From contig JAREIK010000385.1 of the NCBI GenBank assembly GCA_029783825.1, positions 2,411,501-2,475,500 of the forward strand: DNA of 64,000 bases. The letters are read 5' to 3'. The translations under genes and the position numbers were made by a program. Below, piece by piece: positions 24,187 to 37,375 of this stretch. Source of the DNA: Sapria himalayana. Its lineage: Eukaryota > Streptophyta > Magnoliopsida > Malpighiales > Rafflesiaceae. Each line of letters starts with the position of its first letter. The stretch's first letter is position 1. Below the pieces are notes generated by a model. It saw only the letters and a program-made list of their open reading frames with translations. It made no database searches and had not been told where the DNA came from.

Positions 24187-24194
24187 CTGCCAGC
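24187..24194. repeat. Target-site duplication, left (24195 element)
   Basis: CTGCCAGC precedes the element. CCGCCAGC follows at 24582-24589, matching 7 of 8. Confidence 0.85.
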
Positions 24195-24581
24195 TAGAGG
24201 TGTCAAACGGGCCGGCCCAGCACGGTCCGGCCCATTTTTTAGGGCACGAACGTGCTACCGTGCCCGGCCCGACACGGTTTAAAAACATCCGGGCACGGCA
24301 CGGCACGTAGGCACGGCATGTCGTGCCGTGCCGGGTCGGGACCGCGGATCGGGATCCAATCAGACCCGACCCGTGGTCTTTTTTTTCGGGAGGGGCTGGG
24401 TCACGCCCACGCGTGCCCGCGTGAAACCGGCACGGGAAGAACCCATGCCGCAGTGCCGGGCCAGGCACGGCATGGCACGGCTCGTGCCTAACCCGGGCAC
24501 GGCACGGGCCCGGTCTAAAAACATGCCGGGCCGGCCCAAGCACTGCCGAACCGGGCCGGCCCGGCCCGGTTGACACCTCTA
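24195..24581. mobile_element. Non-autonomous hAT element, 387 bp, very GC-rich
   Basis: The left end is TAGAGGTGTCAAACGGGCC and the right end read inward is TAGAGGTGTCAACCGGGCC. It is flanked by an 8-bp duplication with one mismatch. The interior is strongly GC-rich in an AT-rich region and dense in GGCACGG, CCGGCCC and GTGCC words that can fold back. No transposase is encoded. The overlapping long open frames on both strands result from high GC. Its size matches the 385-bp copy at 48596. Confidence 0.92.
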
Positions 24582-24599
24582 CCGCCAGCTCATTTCGAT

Positions 24600-25420
24600 G
24601 CCTCCACTCCAAAGAAAATGAGTTTTACTCTTATAAGTATTTTTTTTTTATAGAAAAGATGCACTCGAAAAAAGTAAAAATGACAAAATAATAAAAGACT
24701 AAATAAAATAACACAAGCTACATTTCTTAGTGTGGGTCTTTCCGATTAAATTAGATTAAATAAAATTAAATTAAATTGTTTTTTAACTTTTTCCCCTTGC
24801 AGCATTGCTTTATTGAACTAGACTCTGGCCGATAGTGTAGCCGGGAGACAAGGGGACGGCTAAATCTTAGGACTTAGTAGAGCTTGCTCAGTTTAGACTA
24901 CTCTGCTGGTGCTGCTGTACTTGGGACGTGGATACCTCATTTTCCTGTGGGCCTGATGGCTGATTTGTGTCGAAGAATTCTACCTGAACGCAACAATAAA
25001 GAAAAGACAATAGTGGGGGGGCAAAAGAGAGATTTTAAATTACATTTCATTTCATAAAAAATAAAAAATTGGATTCCAAATTTCATGTGGAAAAATAACC
25101 ATTTTTTTTATAAATCATGCTCTTTACTTTTTCAGTAAAAATAATCATTTTATTATAAATTTAATAGTAGTTAAGATATATTTATAAAAAACTTAATTAT
25201 CATTAAATTAAATAAAATATCAAATATATATATATCCATTAAAAATATTTTAATTGAATGGTTGATTTTATTATTTGTGTGATTTAAATTTATAATGGTT
25301 TTGAAATATGAACCAATGGGATGTTCATATTAATATGGAGTGTTCATAATATTTTTATTTAATAAAATAAAAAAGATCACAACCCCATTTTCCTTAAAAG
25401 TAAAACCCCATGCATTTTAT
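24600..25420. other. Mixed intergenic DNA, no gene recognised
   Basis: A moderately GC stretch at about 24800-24980 has no legible domain. The remainder is AT-rich. Confidence 0.45.
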
Positions 25421-25425
25421 GTTGT

Positions 25426-25447
25426 GGGGGGGGGGGGGGGGGGGGGG
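25426..25447. repeat. Uninterrupted run of 22 G
   Basis: Twenty-two consecutive G residues on the plus strand follow GTTGT. It could form G-quadruplexes, and sequencing or assembly error in its length is possible. Confidence 0.95.
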
Positions 25448-25544
25448 TGCCCCATTTTATGTAGGGGTGGCAGCCGATCTCCACGCTTCATCTCTGTCAG
25501 CTCCAACACAAATATACATTTTTCCATTTGAAAGGAAAGAAGAA

Positions 25545-27010
25545 AAAAAACATGCAAGAGATAACAATGTATGGCAACACATATCCAATCTTCGGTTAAT
25601 ATCATTAAGCTGCTATCCCATGCATAAAAAACAAAATGTAACATGAAGTTTCACTTCAGAGTAATAATATGTCAAAAGTGGAACCAAATGCCCGACCTAA
25701 ACCATTACAAGTAATGAAGCTTCGACCAGTTTGATGAAATGGATCATTAGGCTAGGGGCAGTATAAGATTTAAATTAAAATAGACTTTTGAATAAGACAT
25801 GTTAACATAAATATAAATTATATTATAAGGGTGAGGTTTCAGTATTTGACCTATTAAAAGGTAAGCTCAATCTTGTCAAGAATTAAATTCGAAGAATATT
25901 TATATTAGAACAACACCCAACTGATAGCATATCAGTAGTCTTTGTGGTTGTCAAAATAAGCCACCAACAATTTCAATTTATAGAGAGAATACATTGGTTT
26001 TAGGAGCATAGCCCTCAAATTTCTAAATATAATCAACCCTTCTTTTTTGAGATTTCAATATTAGGATCCAAGACACTGCAGAGATGTTAGCAAATCAATA
26101 GGCAACACTCTTATATAGTTCTAATTTTCAAAGGGTTGCTTTAAGTACGCATGGACTCAAGACACAAACATTCCCCATATATAGAATGTCAATGCCTGCC
26201 GGAAGATTAAAGACGTTGAACTTTGAGAAACAAAGCTTATCAGGCTTTATAAGTCCGACCATTATATAAGCTAATGACAGAGAAAGGTTGAAGCTCACAT
26301 CTAAACATTTGAATGGGGAATGAGATAATGCCCTAAGAAGATATGAAGGAAATGGAAGGAATGTCAGGCTGCATGCTAATGGATACAAGATTTTTCCAAA
26401 AAGCACAGACTGAATTAAAGACTTAGGTCATTGGCCTAAAAACAATGCAAGGGAAGCTCTTTGAATTGTCTCCACCATTGGCTTCTCAAGAAGTCGACCC
26501 TATAATAACCAAGTAGCTTTTCAGCTATTCAATCGAAGAAGAGATATTGATCAAGTAGAAAAAGTTGATAGATATGTGTTGCTAAGCAAATGAACTTCCC
26601 TTCCTTCGTTGCTATGCCGAGCTTTGAAATCTCCTAGCCAGCCCATACTTTTGTGAAAAATTTTACACCAATGGGCATATGGCCTGTCAGGATTTCCTTT
26701 CTATCATAGATTCATGGGCATTTTCCTATTCCTCAGTTAAATGTTTGTATGTCAACTATACTCTTTGAGGATAGCTGTCATAATACTTGAATTTTAGCAT
26801 GTAAAAGAAGAAAAAGAAATAAAAGGAAAATGACAATAATGAATAGCAACACATATTCAAACCTCAATTTGCTTGACATCATGGAGCTTCAATCCCATCC
26901 ATAACTAGACACACTAGGGCCTCTTTAAATTAAATGAACTAGGTGCCAGATAATATTTTAATTTGAAATATGTTAGCATATAAATTAAATTCCATCATAT
27001 GGATTTAATA
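25545..27010. repeat. Pair of diverged direct repeats around a 1-kb interval
   Basis: About 25540-25840 and 26815-26995 share blocks in the same order. These include GGAAAGAAGAAA/AGAAGAAAAAGAAA, GGCAACACATATCCAA/AGCAACACATATTCAA, TCCCATGCATAA/TCCCATCCATAA, GATTTAAATTAAAATA/TATTTTAATTTGAAATA and TGTTAACATAAATATAAATTA/TGTTAGCATATAAATTAAATT. They could be old LTRs of a short element or a segmental duplication. Nothing in the middle (25850-26800) was identified. Confidence 0.45.
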
Positions 27011-27298
27011 TCTATCATTTAGAGATAATATTCAAACAAAAAAAAACACATGATTAAATTGTATATTAGATTACATTATGAATGGGTATATATTTACATA
27101 AATAAATAATAAAGTTTGCAAACATATACGGACAGCCATATATATGCTATATATATATAAAGATGGTATAAATGAGAAAAGGATATACATATATACTATT
27201 GTTTGAATATGTATGTGTGGTTGTGGTATGCATAAATACATGAAAGTATGCATATACATAGACACTATTATATGTAAACAATGTATACATATTTTTTT

Positions 27299-27465
27299 AA
27301 CTCGGCGGAATTTCCTATGCCCAATTGGGCCAGAGACAACCCACCTATACCCCAAGAAATTAATGTTTCCTATCACAATGACGTAATAGTAGTTTCTGGT
27401 GATTGAATTCACAGCCTCTAAGGAGGCATGCATTAATATCTCGCCGATCAAACTATCAAGACATC
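27299..27465 (-). mobile_element. Possible SINE-like insert
   Basis: A 170-bp island of balanced composition lies between TA-rich microsatellites. On the minus strand it carries GAATTCAATCACC, weakly resembling a Pol III B box (GGTTCGANTCC), and it ends before an A-rich stretch. No target duplication or A box was proven. Confidence 0.3.
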
Positions 27466-27469
27466 GATA

Positions 27470-27508
27470 AAGAATATATACATATATACAATTATACATG
27501 TGCATGTG

Positions 27509-27540
<32 letters not shown>

Positions 27541-27908
27541 TACATATTGCATGACATATAATATAGCAAATACATATAACATAAAACATGTTTGTGTATA
27601 TGTTATAGCATATATAGATAGTGTAATATAAATAGTATATACATATATACTATTGTTTAAAATTGAGTATGCATGTGTGTATGAGCATATTATATGCACA
27701 TCAATACATATATAGATAGTATATATCTAAATAGTATATACATACATATTGTCATATAAAAGTGTGTGCATGTGTAGTGCTTGCCATATAGTACAATATA
27801 TAGTATATATATAAATTTTATATGCATATATATCATTGTACAAAAGTGTGTGTAATATATTGCATGACATATATAGTACAATATATACTATATATTTAAA
27901 TAGTATAT

Positions 27909-27950
<42 letters not shown>

Positions 27951-28370
27951 TTGTACAAAAGTGTGTGTGTGTGTGTGTGTGTGTTGCATGAAATATAGTA
28001 CAATATATATATAATAATATGTATACATTTATATATATATTATAATATTATATTATATATATATATATATATATATATGGAGTATACAAGATAAAGTATT
28101 GTATTCATACACACACACACACACAAGGTAATATACAACAAAATACAATTATATATAACCATGTATGCATCCATATATACAATATTATAGAAATATATGT
28201 GTGTGTGTGTGTGTGTGTACCATAGTATGTGTGTGTATGTGTGTGTGAGGTTGTCTACATACAAAGATAAATATATATACACATCAATGTGGGTATCTAT
28301 ATATTTATAATTTTTTATTGCTAACTAAATATATACGACAATGTGCAACATTATGCAGTAATAAACAACA

Positions 28371-28404
<34 letters not shown>

Positions 28405-28520
28405 ACAAGCAACATTTATGCAAGTGTCTTCATATATACATGTGTGTGTTGCATAGTATATATATGTGTATGTGTGTGTCTGTATCTGTATCTGTGACTG
28501 TTTATGTGTGTGTGAAAAAC
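27470..28520. repeat. TA / CA / TG microsatellite belt
   Basis: Roughly 1 kb is built from alternating purine-pyrimidine runs. Examples are (CA)n at 27521-27541, (TA)n at 27916-27947, (GT)n at 27960-27983, (TA)n at 28055-28078, (CA)n at 28108-28125, (GT)n at 28198-28217 and (GT)n at 28372-28402. Open frames here encode only Tyr/Ile/Cys/Val/His repeats. Confidence 0.95.
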
Positions 28521-31500
28521 AAAAACAAAATTGTAATGTTCCCAACAATCGTTATATCTTTATAATTCAAAATTTACAAATTTGCATCTAACTTGGATAA
28601 AATTATTTTGTTTTGTTTCATGTACAAAAAAATTCATATTTCTTGTGTTAATGTATAAGCTTTGGTTGTAATTTTTTATTCTCTACTTGTGATTTTCAAA
28701 ATTTAATTAATCTCTGAAATTTCATATTGTAGTTTTTTGTCATAAATTTTCAAAAACTTGACAACTAACTTTGAATTGATATTATTTGTGTGAGCCAGTA
28801 AGAATTCAAAATGACCTATAGATAATTGCTCGTATATGATGTGTGTGTGTTTGTGTGAGTGTAGACATCAATATACATGCATGTACTATTAGTGGTATGC
28901 CCTAACCCATGTACCAGTGGCATATACATTGTTATTGCATGTTTATATTTGATACATCATACATTAGATATTTATCAAATTTTATATTATAAATTGTGTT
29001 TTAGCTTGATAAAACAAGATCATTGAACAGTTGGTTCTGATTTATATCATCAAGTATGTAACTTGATAGTGCAACCCTAATGCATATGAACACTATTCTA
29101 GACGGTACACAATCTATTATTATGAGAATAATAATGATAGTAAACCCATCAATCTTTTCATAACAATGTTTGTGAAATTTATTCTCATGTTTGATATAAT
29201 CATGATTATGTTGTATAATAGTTATTCCACTTTGGTATTATTTACCATTGTTCCTAATCACTCAAAGAGTAGTGGTGGGTATCTGCGAATGCATATGAAG
29301 TCATGTGAATAATTAACAAAGGATTTATCCCTCCTTTGAGAAAGGATTGAGTAACCAAGAACCTCATTGATATAAAAGAAAAATAAAACAATTGATTAGG
29401 ATTGAAGAAATTTGAAGTAGTCAACTAGTAGGGTTTATACTATTTTATGCTATATAATGTAATATGAAATTATTATGCTATACAATATTCATACACAAAA
29501 TAATTTAATTAATAGATTTGATACTATTTTTGATTGGGACTCCTTGGCATATTGTTATATATCAATTTCATGATAGGATAATTATTTAATTAACTAGGAA
29601 TCATTGAAAAATAAATTAAAATTAAAGTTTCTAATTTATCTAAAATTGATTACAAATTTACACATGGATAACATGAGAGACAACCTAATTGGCCACACAC
29701 AATAATATTATTTATGAAAATAATCTCAAAACATAATAAACTAAGAAGTATTTAGGTTTTAGGAACTTAAATATTAGATCCAACAAATCTTGAATATTTT
29801 TCAAAGAGTAAAATTAATTTACAAAACATGAGATACATGATTAATTCTTGTCACTATAAATATTCATTTACCATGATCATATCTTCTAAACATGTGATAC
29901 ATTAATAGATATTAAATAATTTATGTATGGCATCATAATCTTCAAATATAAAGAAATTAATAAGATTAATTGTAATTATTAACATTTGCATATTTGTCAT
30001 GTGTTGGCTTGCATGAATTTCAATTATTAGCTTTCATGCTTGTCATGTATTGACTTCCATGTTTCTCAAGCATTGGCGTTCATGATATTCAATTGATGTT
30101 TTGCGTGAATTTTAGGTGTTGGCTTTTAGTGTCTTGTTTTCACATAAACATAAATCACAATAACATGTCAAGTTCTTGCTTTACATTATAAGTGAGTTCG
30201 AAAAACTATTTTCTCAAAATTTTTCTTCATTCATGTGGATACTACAAGTAGAAAAATGCATGATTAAATTACTTCATCGATCACTTACAGAAAGAGCCAT
30301 TATCTACTTATGTCAAAAAAAAAAATCATCATTTATATTTTTAAAAAAAATATATGATATTATACAATTAATATAAGTAGAAAGATACTTTCGGTGGCAG
30401 ATAGATTGCTAACATTAACTTGTTCTATTATTATATTATAAACAAATTAGTATATTTACTCGACATATAGAATTTGCATGTGATACATAGATACATGAGA
30501 TTCATTAGCATATTATGTATCATATGCACAATATAAATAATTAAATATATGATATTCAATTAATATTAATTGAAGATATCTTAAAATTATGCCAACATAC
30601 ATATAAATGTGTTAAAATTTTAAGTCATATGATATTTCCTTCCAATAATTACTATGGCAAAACATAGAATTTCTCATCGTGTTAACATTTTTGCCTTATA
30701 TCAAGGTTGTTTAATATGCAATATGTTAAAGTCATGAATACATGAGATGCATTCTAAACAATAGTTTGATTTAAATAAAAAGTGGAGTTTTTGACTCTAC
30801 ATCAAGGTTGTTTTTTGGAGGCAAAGATTTTGTCTTGCATGAAATGTTAATTGGCAACAATTATTATCCTGATGATCTTAAATTACATGAGATGTAATTT
30901 AATAAATAGCTAGCTAACCAAAACTAAATTGTCATGCTAGTTTCCCATTACTGATTTAGAGTAGATGAGACCCTGACACTAATAAAATAATTTCTCTGAA
31001 TTTTTCTATATTTGAGTTACAAATTTTTTAAAAAAATAATAGGAGTAACTATTGAATTAAAATATTAAAATATAAAGGTATATATTAATGTCATCTAATA
31101 ATTCAATAATTGTTAGCATTTTAAATAGTTGAATCAATAGGTATAACAAGTATGACATCCACAAAATATATTAAGATATAAACTAAATGAAATAAAAGTA
31201 TGGGGCATGTCTCAGAATCAAAGAACTATTCTTAGACAATGGAACATTGTATACATTATAGAAAAATATTTTTTCAAAAATTAATTTTGATAAAGCAATA
31301 CTTGAAAAGTTTGAGGCCTATCGATCAGAAACATAGAGTTGACAATGAACAAGCAACGTCGTGTATGCATGATTCTATGTCATTAGTGTTGTAGAAGCAA
31401 CACTAGAATATAAATGCTCATGGTTCATGAGGTCAATATAGATCTCATATTACAATCTTCGACGTAACCATTTTTTATAGTTCATGGTAAAATATCAATT

Positions 31501-33685
31501 GAATTAACCTAAAATTATGTTTACTTTTTTTTTTCTAAAAATGTTGATAAAAAAAAAACTATTATGTAAATTATTGCTTCTTACCTTGCTACACTGAAGG
31601 AACATAGAAAAATGTTTAATGTATCATAAGAGAGAGATCTATAAATTGAAATATGCTCCATTTTGTATAAAAGCATATATATTAGCGTTGTCATTGTGCT
31701 TAATCTCAAAATATAAAAAAGTTATTGTTGTGTTGTATTGTCACCAAAGAAATGGTTAATTTTCATATTTATATTAATGAACTTTTGTTTCATAGTCATG
31801 AGAGCATATATATTGTCTTTACCATTTGGCTTAATTGTAAACTATAAAAATCATTGTTGTGTTGTATTATCACCCAAAAAATGTTTAATTTTAAAATTTA
31901 TATTAACTAACTTTTGTTCCATAATAAAAAATAGATTTCCAATTTCATTAGAAAAAAAATTAGTTTGCCATTGGAATAAAAATATCTAGTTACAAGTTCT
32001 AGAAAATAACAAATTAACTCACTTTAATATTCAGGAAAAAAAAGAATGTTGATCTAGATAAATGCTATTTATGATGTGGTAAACATGACTCAAGATACAA
32101 GACTATATTGACATGAATATTTTGATATGTTTAAATTATGAATCACATGCTATATGGCAATCATGTCTTATGGAAAGAATCATCTGAATTACAATTTTTG
32201 GAAAAGGGAAATGACCGACTTAGGTGTTATGATTAACACATAGTGGCATATATGAACTTCAGGTAACATAAGAAAGGAATGACTTTATATATTTCATAAC
32301 TTTTATAGACAATTTTTTCTTAGTATAATCATGCGTATTAATGAAACATAATGAAAACCATTATGTTTAAATATATTTCTTTATCAATTCATTGACAACA
32401 TTATGATTTATATTTCTTTTACAAAAAAAATCTTACTCATTTTGTAAGCTCCAAATTAAAATTTAAATTTAAAATATTAAGAATAAATGTAAAAGTGAAT
32501 ATAAAAAACATTAAATTAATTTTAATTATCCAAAATATCATTAAAAAATAATTAATATTAATTATCCACATGCATAAAAAATAATATAATAACTATTAAT
32601 ACAAATTCTTAAATCAATAATGGTATTGGAGATAAAAAGGTGACATGACAAATCTTCTTACGGTGGATATGAGGATCCTCCCAAGTAAACATAAAGTCAA
32701 GTATGTGGTAGTAAACTATTTGTTTTGATTTCTTTGAAATGAGTTTCATGAAATTTAGATCATTTAATTAAGATATATGATTAATTAATAGAAACTCATA
32801 AATTTGATAATATTGAATAATTTTTTGATAATTTATTAAACACATATACCCATGTATTTTTTAGAAAAAGTTATTTTTAACAAAATGAGAAAATAGTATT
32901 TGGTTATGTATAAATGGTACCAAATATCATGTTTGATAGATTGTTAGGATAATTTTTAAATAGTATTATGCTGACAAATATGTCTAGAATCTCATGTGAA
33001 ATAATTTGAAGATATATGAGTTATGTTATATTTTGGTTAAAATTTGAATAATTTTGGAAAAATACATGTTTTGGATGTGAGATTTTGAGATGACTATTAG
33101 TCCTAGCAAGGACATGAATGGTTAATACTATAAGAATATTTACGGAGGCTGAGATTAGATATTCTCTTAAGAGAGTGACTCTAAACTCACTTTTACATTT
33201 GTGGTGGAGCTCTGCTATATGGTGGTGGTGGTTGTTGGGCTAGAAATTGATAAATATCTTGTGAGTCTTTGGATCATGGGAGTGTGTGTATTCCCTAATG
33301 GGGCTGGTAGCTAGACTAGAGCTAACAGATAGTTTTTACTTTTACTTTTGCATATGAATGTTTTTACTTGATAATTTATATATATTCATGATGTTCATAG
33401 TAGATATCATGATCCACTTGCCCAGGAGCTTAAGAATGGCGATGGTCAGCCATAGGATCATAGGTAAAGTACCATCTGATGACCATCTGATGGGATGGCT
33501 TTTTTAATGTCCATGTAAGTCGGATATTGCTTACATCGTCTTTTATACATGGGTGGTCATGCCCGCCCTGCTTCCCTTTGCATTTTCATGTAATGTGCTC
33601 TAACAAGGACAATAAATGATTGTGCTTGTTGCTATCCTTGTTGCCCCATTATTAAAAAAATTAAAAATTTAATGTGAGTTTATAG
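28520..33685. other. AT-rich intergenic DNA without recognised genes
   Basis: Apart from the 131-bp duplication at 31672-31935 and short degenerate repeats at 30000-30130, nothing coding or RNA-like is visible. A moderately complex stretch at 33150-33650 has fewer A/T runs but no identifiable domain. Confidence 0.5.
31672..31935. repeat. 131-bp tandem duplication
   Basis: Two adjacent copies start AGCATATATATT at 31672 and 31803. They share CATT(G/T).(G)CTTAAT, TATAAAAA.(T)CATTGTTGTGTTGTATT.TCACC, AAATG.TTAATTTT and ATTTATATTAA..AACTTTTGTT in order. Confidence 0.85.
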
Positions 33686-36600
33686 TAGATGTCAACTTGA
33701 TTCCAATGGCTATTATGACTAGAATCTGATGGTTATCATGATTCTGACCATTATTTAATTAAAATAAATACATAAAAAATAAAAAAGAAACTTTTTTTAT
33801 AAATTTAAATATATTTGTTCTCTATAAATAAAGAAGAACAAATTTAGAAATTCATTCTCAATGTTTTCTCCTCTCTAATTCTCTTAGTCTCTCTTAGTTA
33901 TGACTCTCTCTCTCTCTCTCTCATCTCTCCTTTGTAATAAAAATATTATATATATTGTTTTTTTATTTTGATTTTTAATTTATGCTTGCTCATATCAAAT
34001 AGAAGGTGGTGTGGGTGTGTTTGTACAAAACTAAAACCTACCTTGAGGTTGAAATTTAAAACAAAGTGGTATGAGGTATGATACTAATTCTTTTTGTTAA
34101 TTATTTGTTAGTCTGTTTTTTTTTCTTTTAATTTCATACTTTATTTTAAAAATACAATTAGTTAAAAAAATCACATTGTGAATTTAATGATAATGAGTAT
34201 GATATTAATGTAAATATAGATAATAATGATAACCCTACCAAAAGATCCAAGGCAAAAATTATGTTTTTCTCCAACGACCTTGATTCAAAATCAAATACCA
34301 TCTAAAAAATAAAAAATTAGGCAAGTATCAGTAGCATGAATGTACTTAAAAATAATAAAAACTTAAAATTATTGGAGTGTCAATGAAGAATCGGCATATA
34401 TATATATATATTGTAAAAATATATATACATACAAGAGTGAATATGAGACTAGACACCTAAAGAAGTATACCAATCAATATACCAAAAAATATGGTATATT
34501 AAATTTGAGGTAAATCCAACTTAGTGGTGGAGTCTTTCAAGTTAGATTTAGTTCAACTTCGTTGATCCCCTTCAGATACTACAATGATTTTTAAGAGGAA
34601 ATACATGATCAAACTGATTATAATCATAGATCTCTTAATTATATTTTTAGCGGACCATATGGTAGCTAGTATTATGCAGACCTACTTCTAATCTATTTAT
34701 CATAGAATTCCTAGGTTTACATGTAAGAATAATATAATAAAATATTATAAGTTAGAAAAATAATTAATAATAAATGAATTTAAGAAATATAATAGAGTAG
34801 TATCTGTGACATCTAATATATAAACTAATATTGGCAATACATCATTTGCAAGCCTCACCGACAACTAGAAAGATTCTAAATGGAAACTAATAAAAAAAAT
34901 TATGATTTCTTGAGATTGTTCATTCTCATGATCGTCTTGCCATATGAATGTATGAAGCAAATCTTTAAGAAATATGAAATTAAAAATAAAATATTTAGTA
35001 ACACTTTTGATAATATTTCAAATAATAGAGTAGCTATAAGTATATTTGTTAGGACTATTATAGATGGTCATTAAGTGAGATATTTCATGTTAATGCATGT
35101 GTCATGTGATTAATCTCATAGTATAGGCGGAATAAAATTTTTTTTCCAATGCTTGAAAAAATAAGAAATCTATGAAAATACCTAATGTTGCCTAGTAAAT
35201 AATAGGAGTTTAGTAGCCTATGTTTGTTTGAGGGACCAAAAAAATTTCAAATGGATGTGAGACATTGGAATTTATACTTATCTAATGTTGAAGACTTTTG
35301 TTGGCTACCAGCACATGATATCTGACTATGTTAGTAATAAGAGTAACAAGCTTATTTGTGATAATTTAGATTGGAAATAAGAATTTCATTTATGAAATTC
35401 CTGAAGATTTTATATGACATATCAAATGTGTATCTATCTGTGCACACTTTCATCGCTTATTATTTGAAATATTAATAGAATCTTAGGCAAGTATAAAGGT
35501 CACCTTGGATTTACTGCCATGAATATTGAGATTGAAACCAAGTATTTGAAATACTAGTCTTCAACTCTGTATTATTTGGTTGCATGTATGGATCCTAGGG
35601 ATAAGGTGGAAGGGATAAACAATTTTTTGAAATACATAGCCACATGCATAAACTAGGTACACCAACCTGAATGATGCATTCATGAAAAATTAACTAATTT
35701 TTTTCATATTATGATACTAGGTATGATAGTTCTAACCATCCTCTGAGTATAGACAAGGACATCATATTTGAAAATGATGAATTCTTTATTTAGTTGGCCA
35801 AGAGAAAACAATTGGATGGTTCATCTAATAGGAGTGAGCTATCTTGCTACTTAATTACTGATTACTACTCTATTCTATCACATGATAATAATAATAATTT
35901 TTTTATTTTGTTATAGTGAAAATCTTATGAATCTATCTATCTCATTTAATAAAAGATGATGTGTGATCTACTGACTCCTCTAGTATCTAGCATAGCATTA
36001 GAGTCTACTTTTTTTATTGCTTGCAATGTTATTTCAGATAAAAGATCAAAATTATAATTATATATCATAAAGATATATGCGTGCATGAAGGATTGAAAAA
36101 GTTATAGGTTGGGCATTTAAGATAAGACATAAGAGATGATAGTGGATGATAATTGATATGACATAAAGATCAAGAATATTAAAAGCACTAGCAATTTCTT
36201 CAGATGCATTCGTGGGGATGATAAAGATGATCTGCATCTCCATCTGCATGACTTTTCCATAGACACTGATTGATTATTAATAATTCTTGAATCATTTGTT
36301 ACTTATATTGTGCTACTATGCTAGTGCTAGTATTTTTTGGCTATTTTTTTTTCATTTTGATTCATGCACTTATGTTTTTTGATGTATGAAGTATGTATTG
36401 TAATGGATATTATATTGGATTGTACTTTATAGTTTTTTTCCTTTTAGTTTTGATACTTTTTTTCAATTTGATTTACACTTGATCTAGCCCGAACCAGCAT
36501 GACCCAAACTAGCATGCCCCACTCTAAGCCCAACTTAGCATGCCCTTGCCCCACTCCAAGCCCAACTTAGCCTTTCACTATGCAGGCCAACCATGTTATG

Positions 36601-36709
36601 ATGGGCTGACTGACTAGTTCCCATGCTGTGTCTGGCATGGCATGGTGGCATGGCCTTACCATACTGAAATGAGTTGTGCTAGCATGGCATGACCCAGTTG
36701 ACGCCTCTA
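33686..36709 (+). mobile_element. hAT transposon copy 2, about 3.0 kb, decayed
   Basis: The right end ACCCAGTTGACGCCTCTA (36692-36709) matches the family TIR with one change. The proposed left end TAGATGTCAACTTG at 33686 is diverged. The layout parallels copy 1: a TATAAATA-containing leader (about 33820-33830), a CT-rich leader with (CT)n at 33907-33921, transposase blocks, and a right GC-richer arm (36480-36709) with GCATGGCATG words. Flanking 8-mers do not match convincingly, so the left boundary is tentative. Confidence 0.8.
34170..36270 (+). pseudogene. hAT-2 transposase pseudogene
   Basis: Legible blocks are a decayed BED-finger tail near 34430-34470 (RHLKKYTNQYTKKYG-like), KIFSNTFDNISNNRVAISIF (34984-35050, the D.A..N catalytic-region motif), a CHVINLI-like region near 35100, LGFTAMNIEIETKYLKY (35503-35555), and YYLVACMDPRDKVEGINNFL (about 35570-35630). 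A weak hATC region follows near 35920-36070. Stops and frameshifts separate the blocks. Confidence 0.82.
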
Positions 36710-37128
36710 GTCATTCACATTCATTTTAGATGGATAAAAGTGAGGGATCTTGATGTATTTGTTTCTTGCTTCCACTAATTTTTTGAGGTTGCGGATATTT
36801 TAAAATGATATTAATATGAAAAATGGGAAGGGAAGAAGTTGTTTTCGATATAGTATTGTTCATAGTATTGTTCACGGATAGTTGTAGCTATCTATATACG
36901 TGAAGTTGACCACAGATAGTATTGTTCATTATATGTGTTTTCTTGATTTTTCAAAATAAATTTATTTATTTTTAATCAATATTTTTAATAAACTCTTCCA
37001 TTATTTTTACATGTACTTTTTAGGTAATTTATTAAATTTATAATAGTGCACTATAAAAAATACAAAGACTCCTCATATTAGATTTTAAGATATCTTTAAT
37101 CCTTTTAAATAAAATTATTCAAACTAAG

Positions 37129-37330
37129 CTCATCATAGCTCCCAAGTGGGAGTGCCCGGGAATCATGATAGATTTTGTAGGTCAATTAGTACTCATGTGC
37201 TAGGATTTTAAATTATATACACTGAAGGTCTTGAGTTCAAATCCCATGGGATGTGATATACAAGGCATGTGTAAAATATTGCTCCTTAATGGGCAAAATA
37301 GTTAATATTAATATCTCTAAAGGGGGACAC
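37129..37330 (+). mobile_element. Possible SINE-like insert
   Basis: GGTCTTGAGTTCAAATCCC at about 37227-37245 closely resembles a Pol III B box inside a balanced-composition island. Upstream GTAGGTCAATTAGTAC could be a decayed A box. No target duplication was established. Confidence 0.35.
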
Positions 37331-37375
37331 AAAATCGATTAACACTCAAGGACTGTCCTGGGACTGAGTATCAGT

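Noticed and set aside
24079..24612. Long GC-rich open frames on both strands (up to 177 codons)
   Set aside because: They lie over two GC-rich non-autonomous hAT elements. High GC removes stops in all frames, and the products are Arg/Pro/Gly-rich repeats with no domain.
26128..26406. Minus-strand 92-codon open frame with hydrophobic segments
   Set aside because: No recognisable domain or gene-like context. It lies between diverged direct repeats and could be chance.
27071..28565. Tyr/Ile/Cys-rich open frames
   Set aside because: Low-complexity translation of TA and CA/GT microsatellites.
37227..37245. tRNA gene suggested by a B-box-like sequence
   Set aside because: No cloverleaf can be drawn around it (no matching acceptor stem or anticodon arm), so it is listed only as a weak SINE-like candidate.
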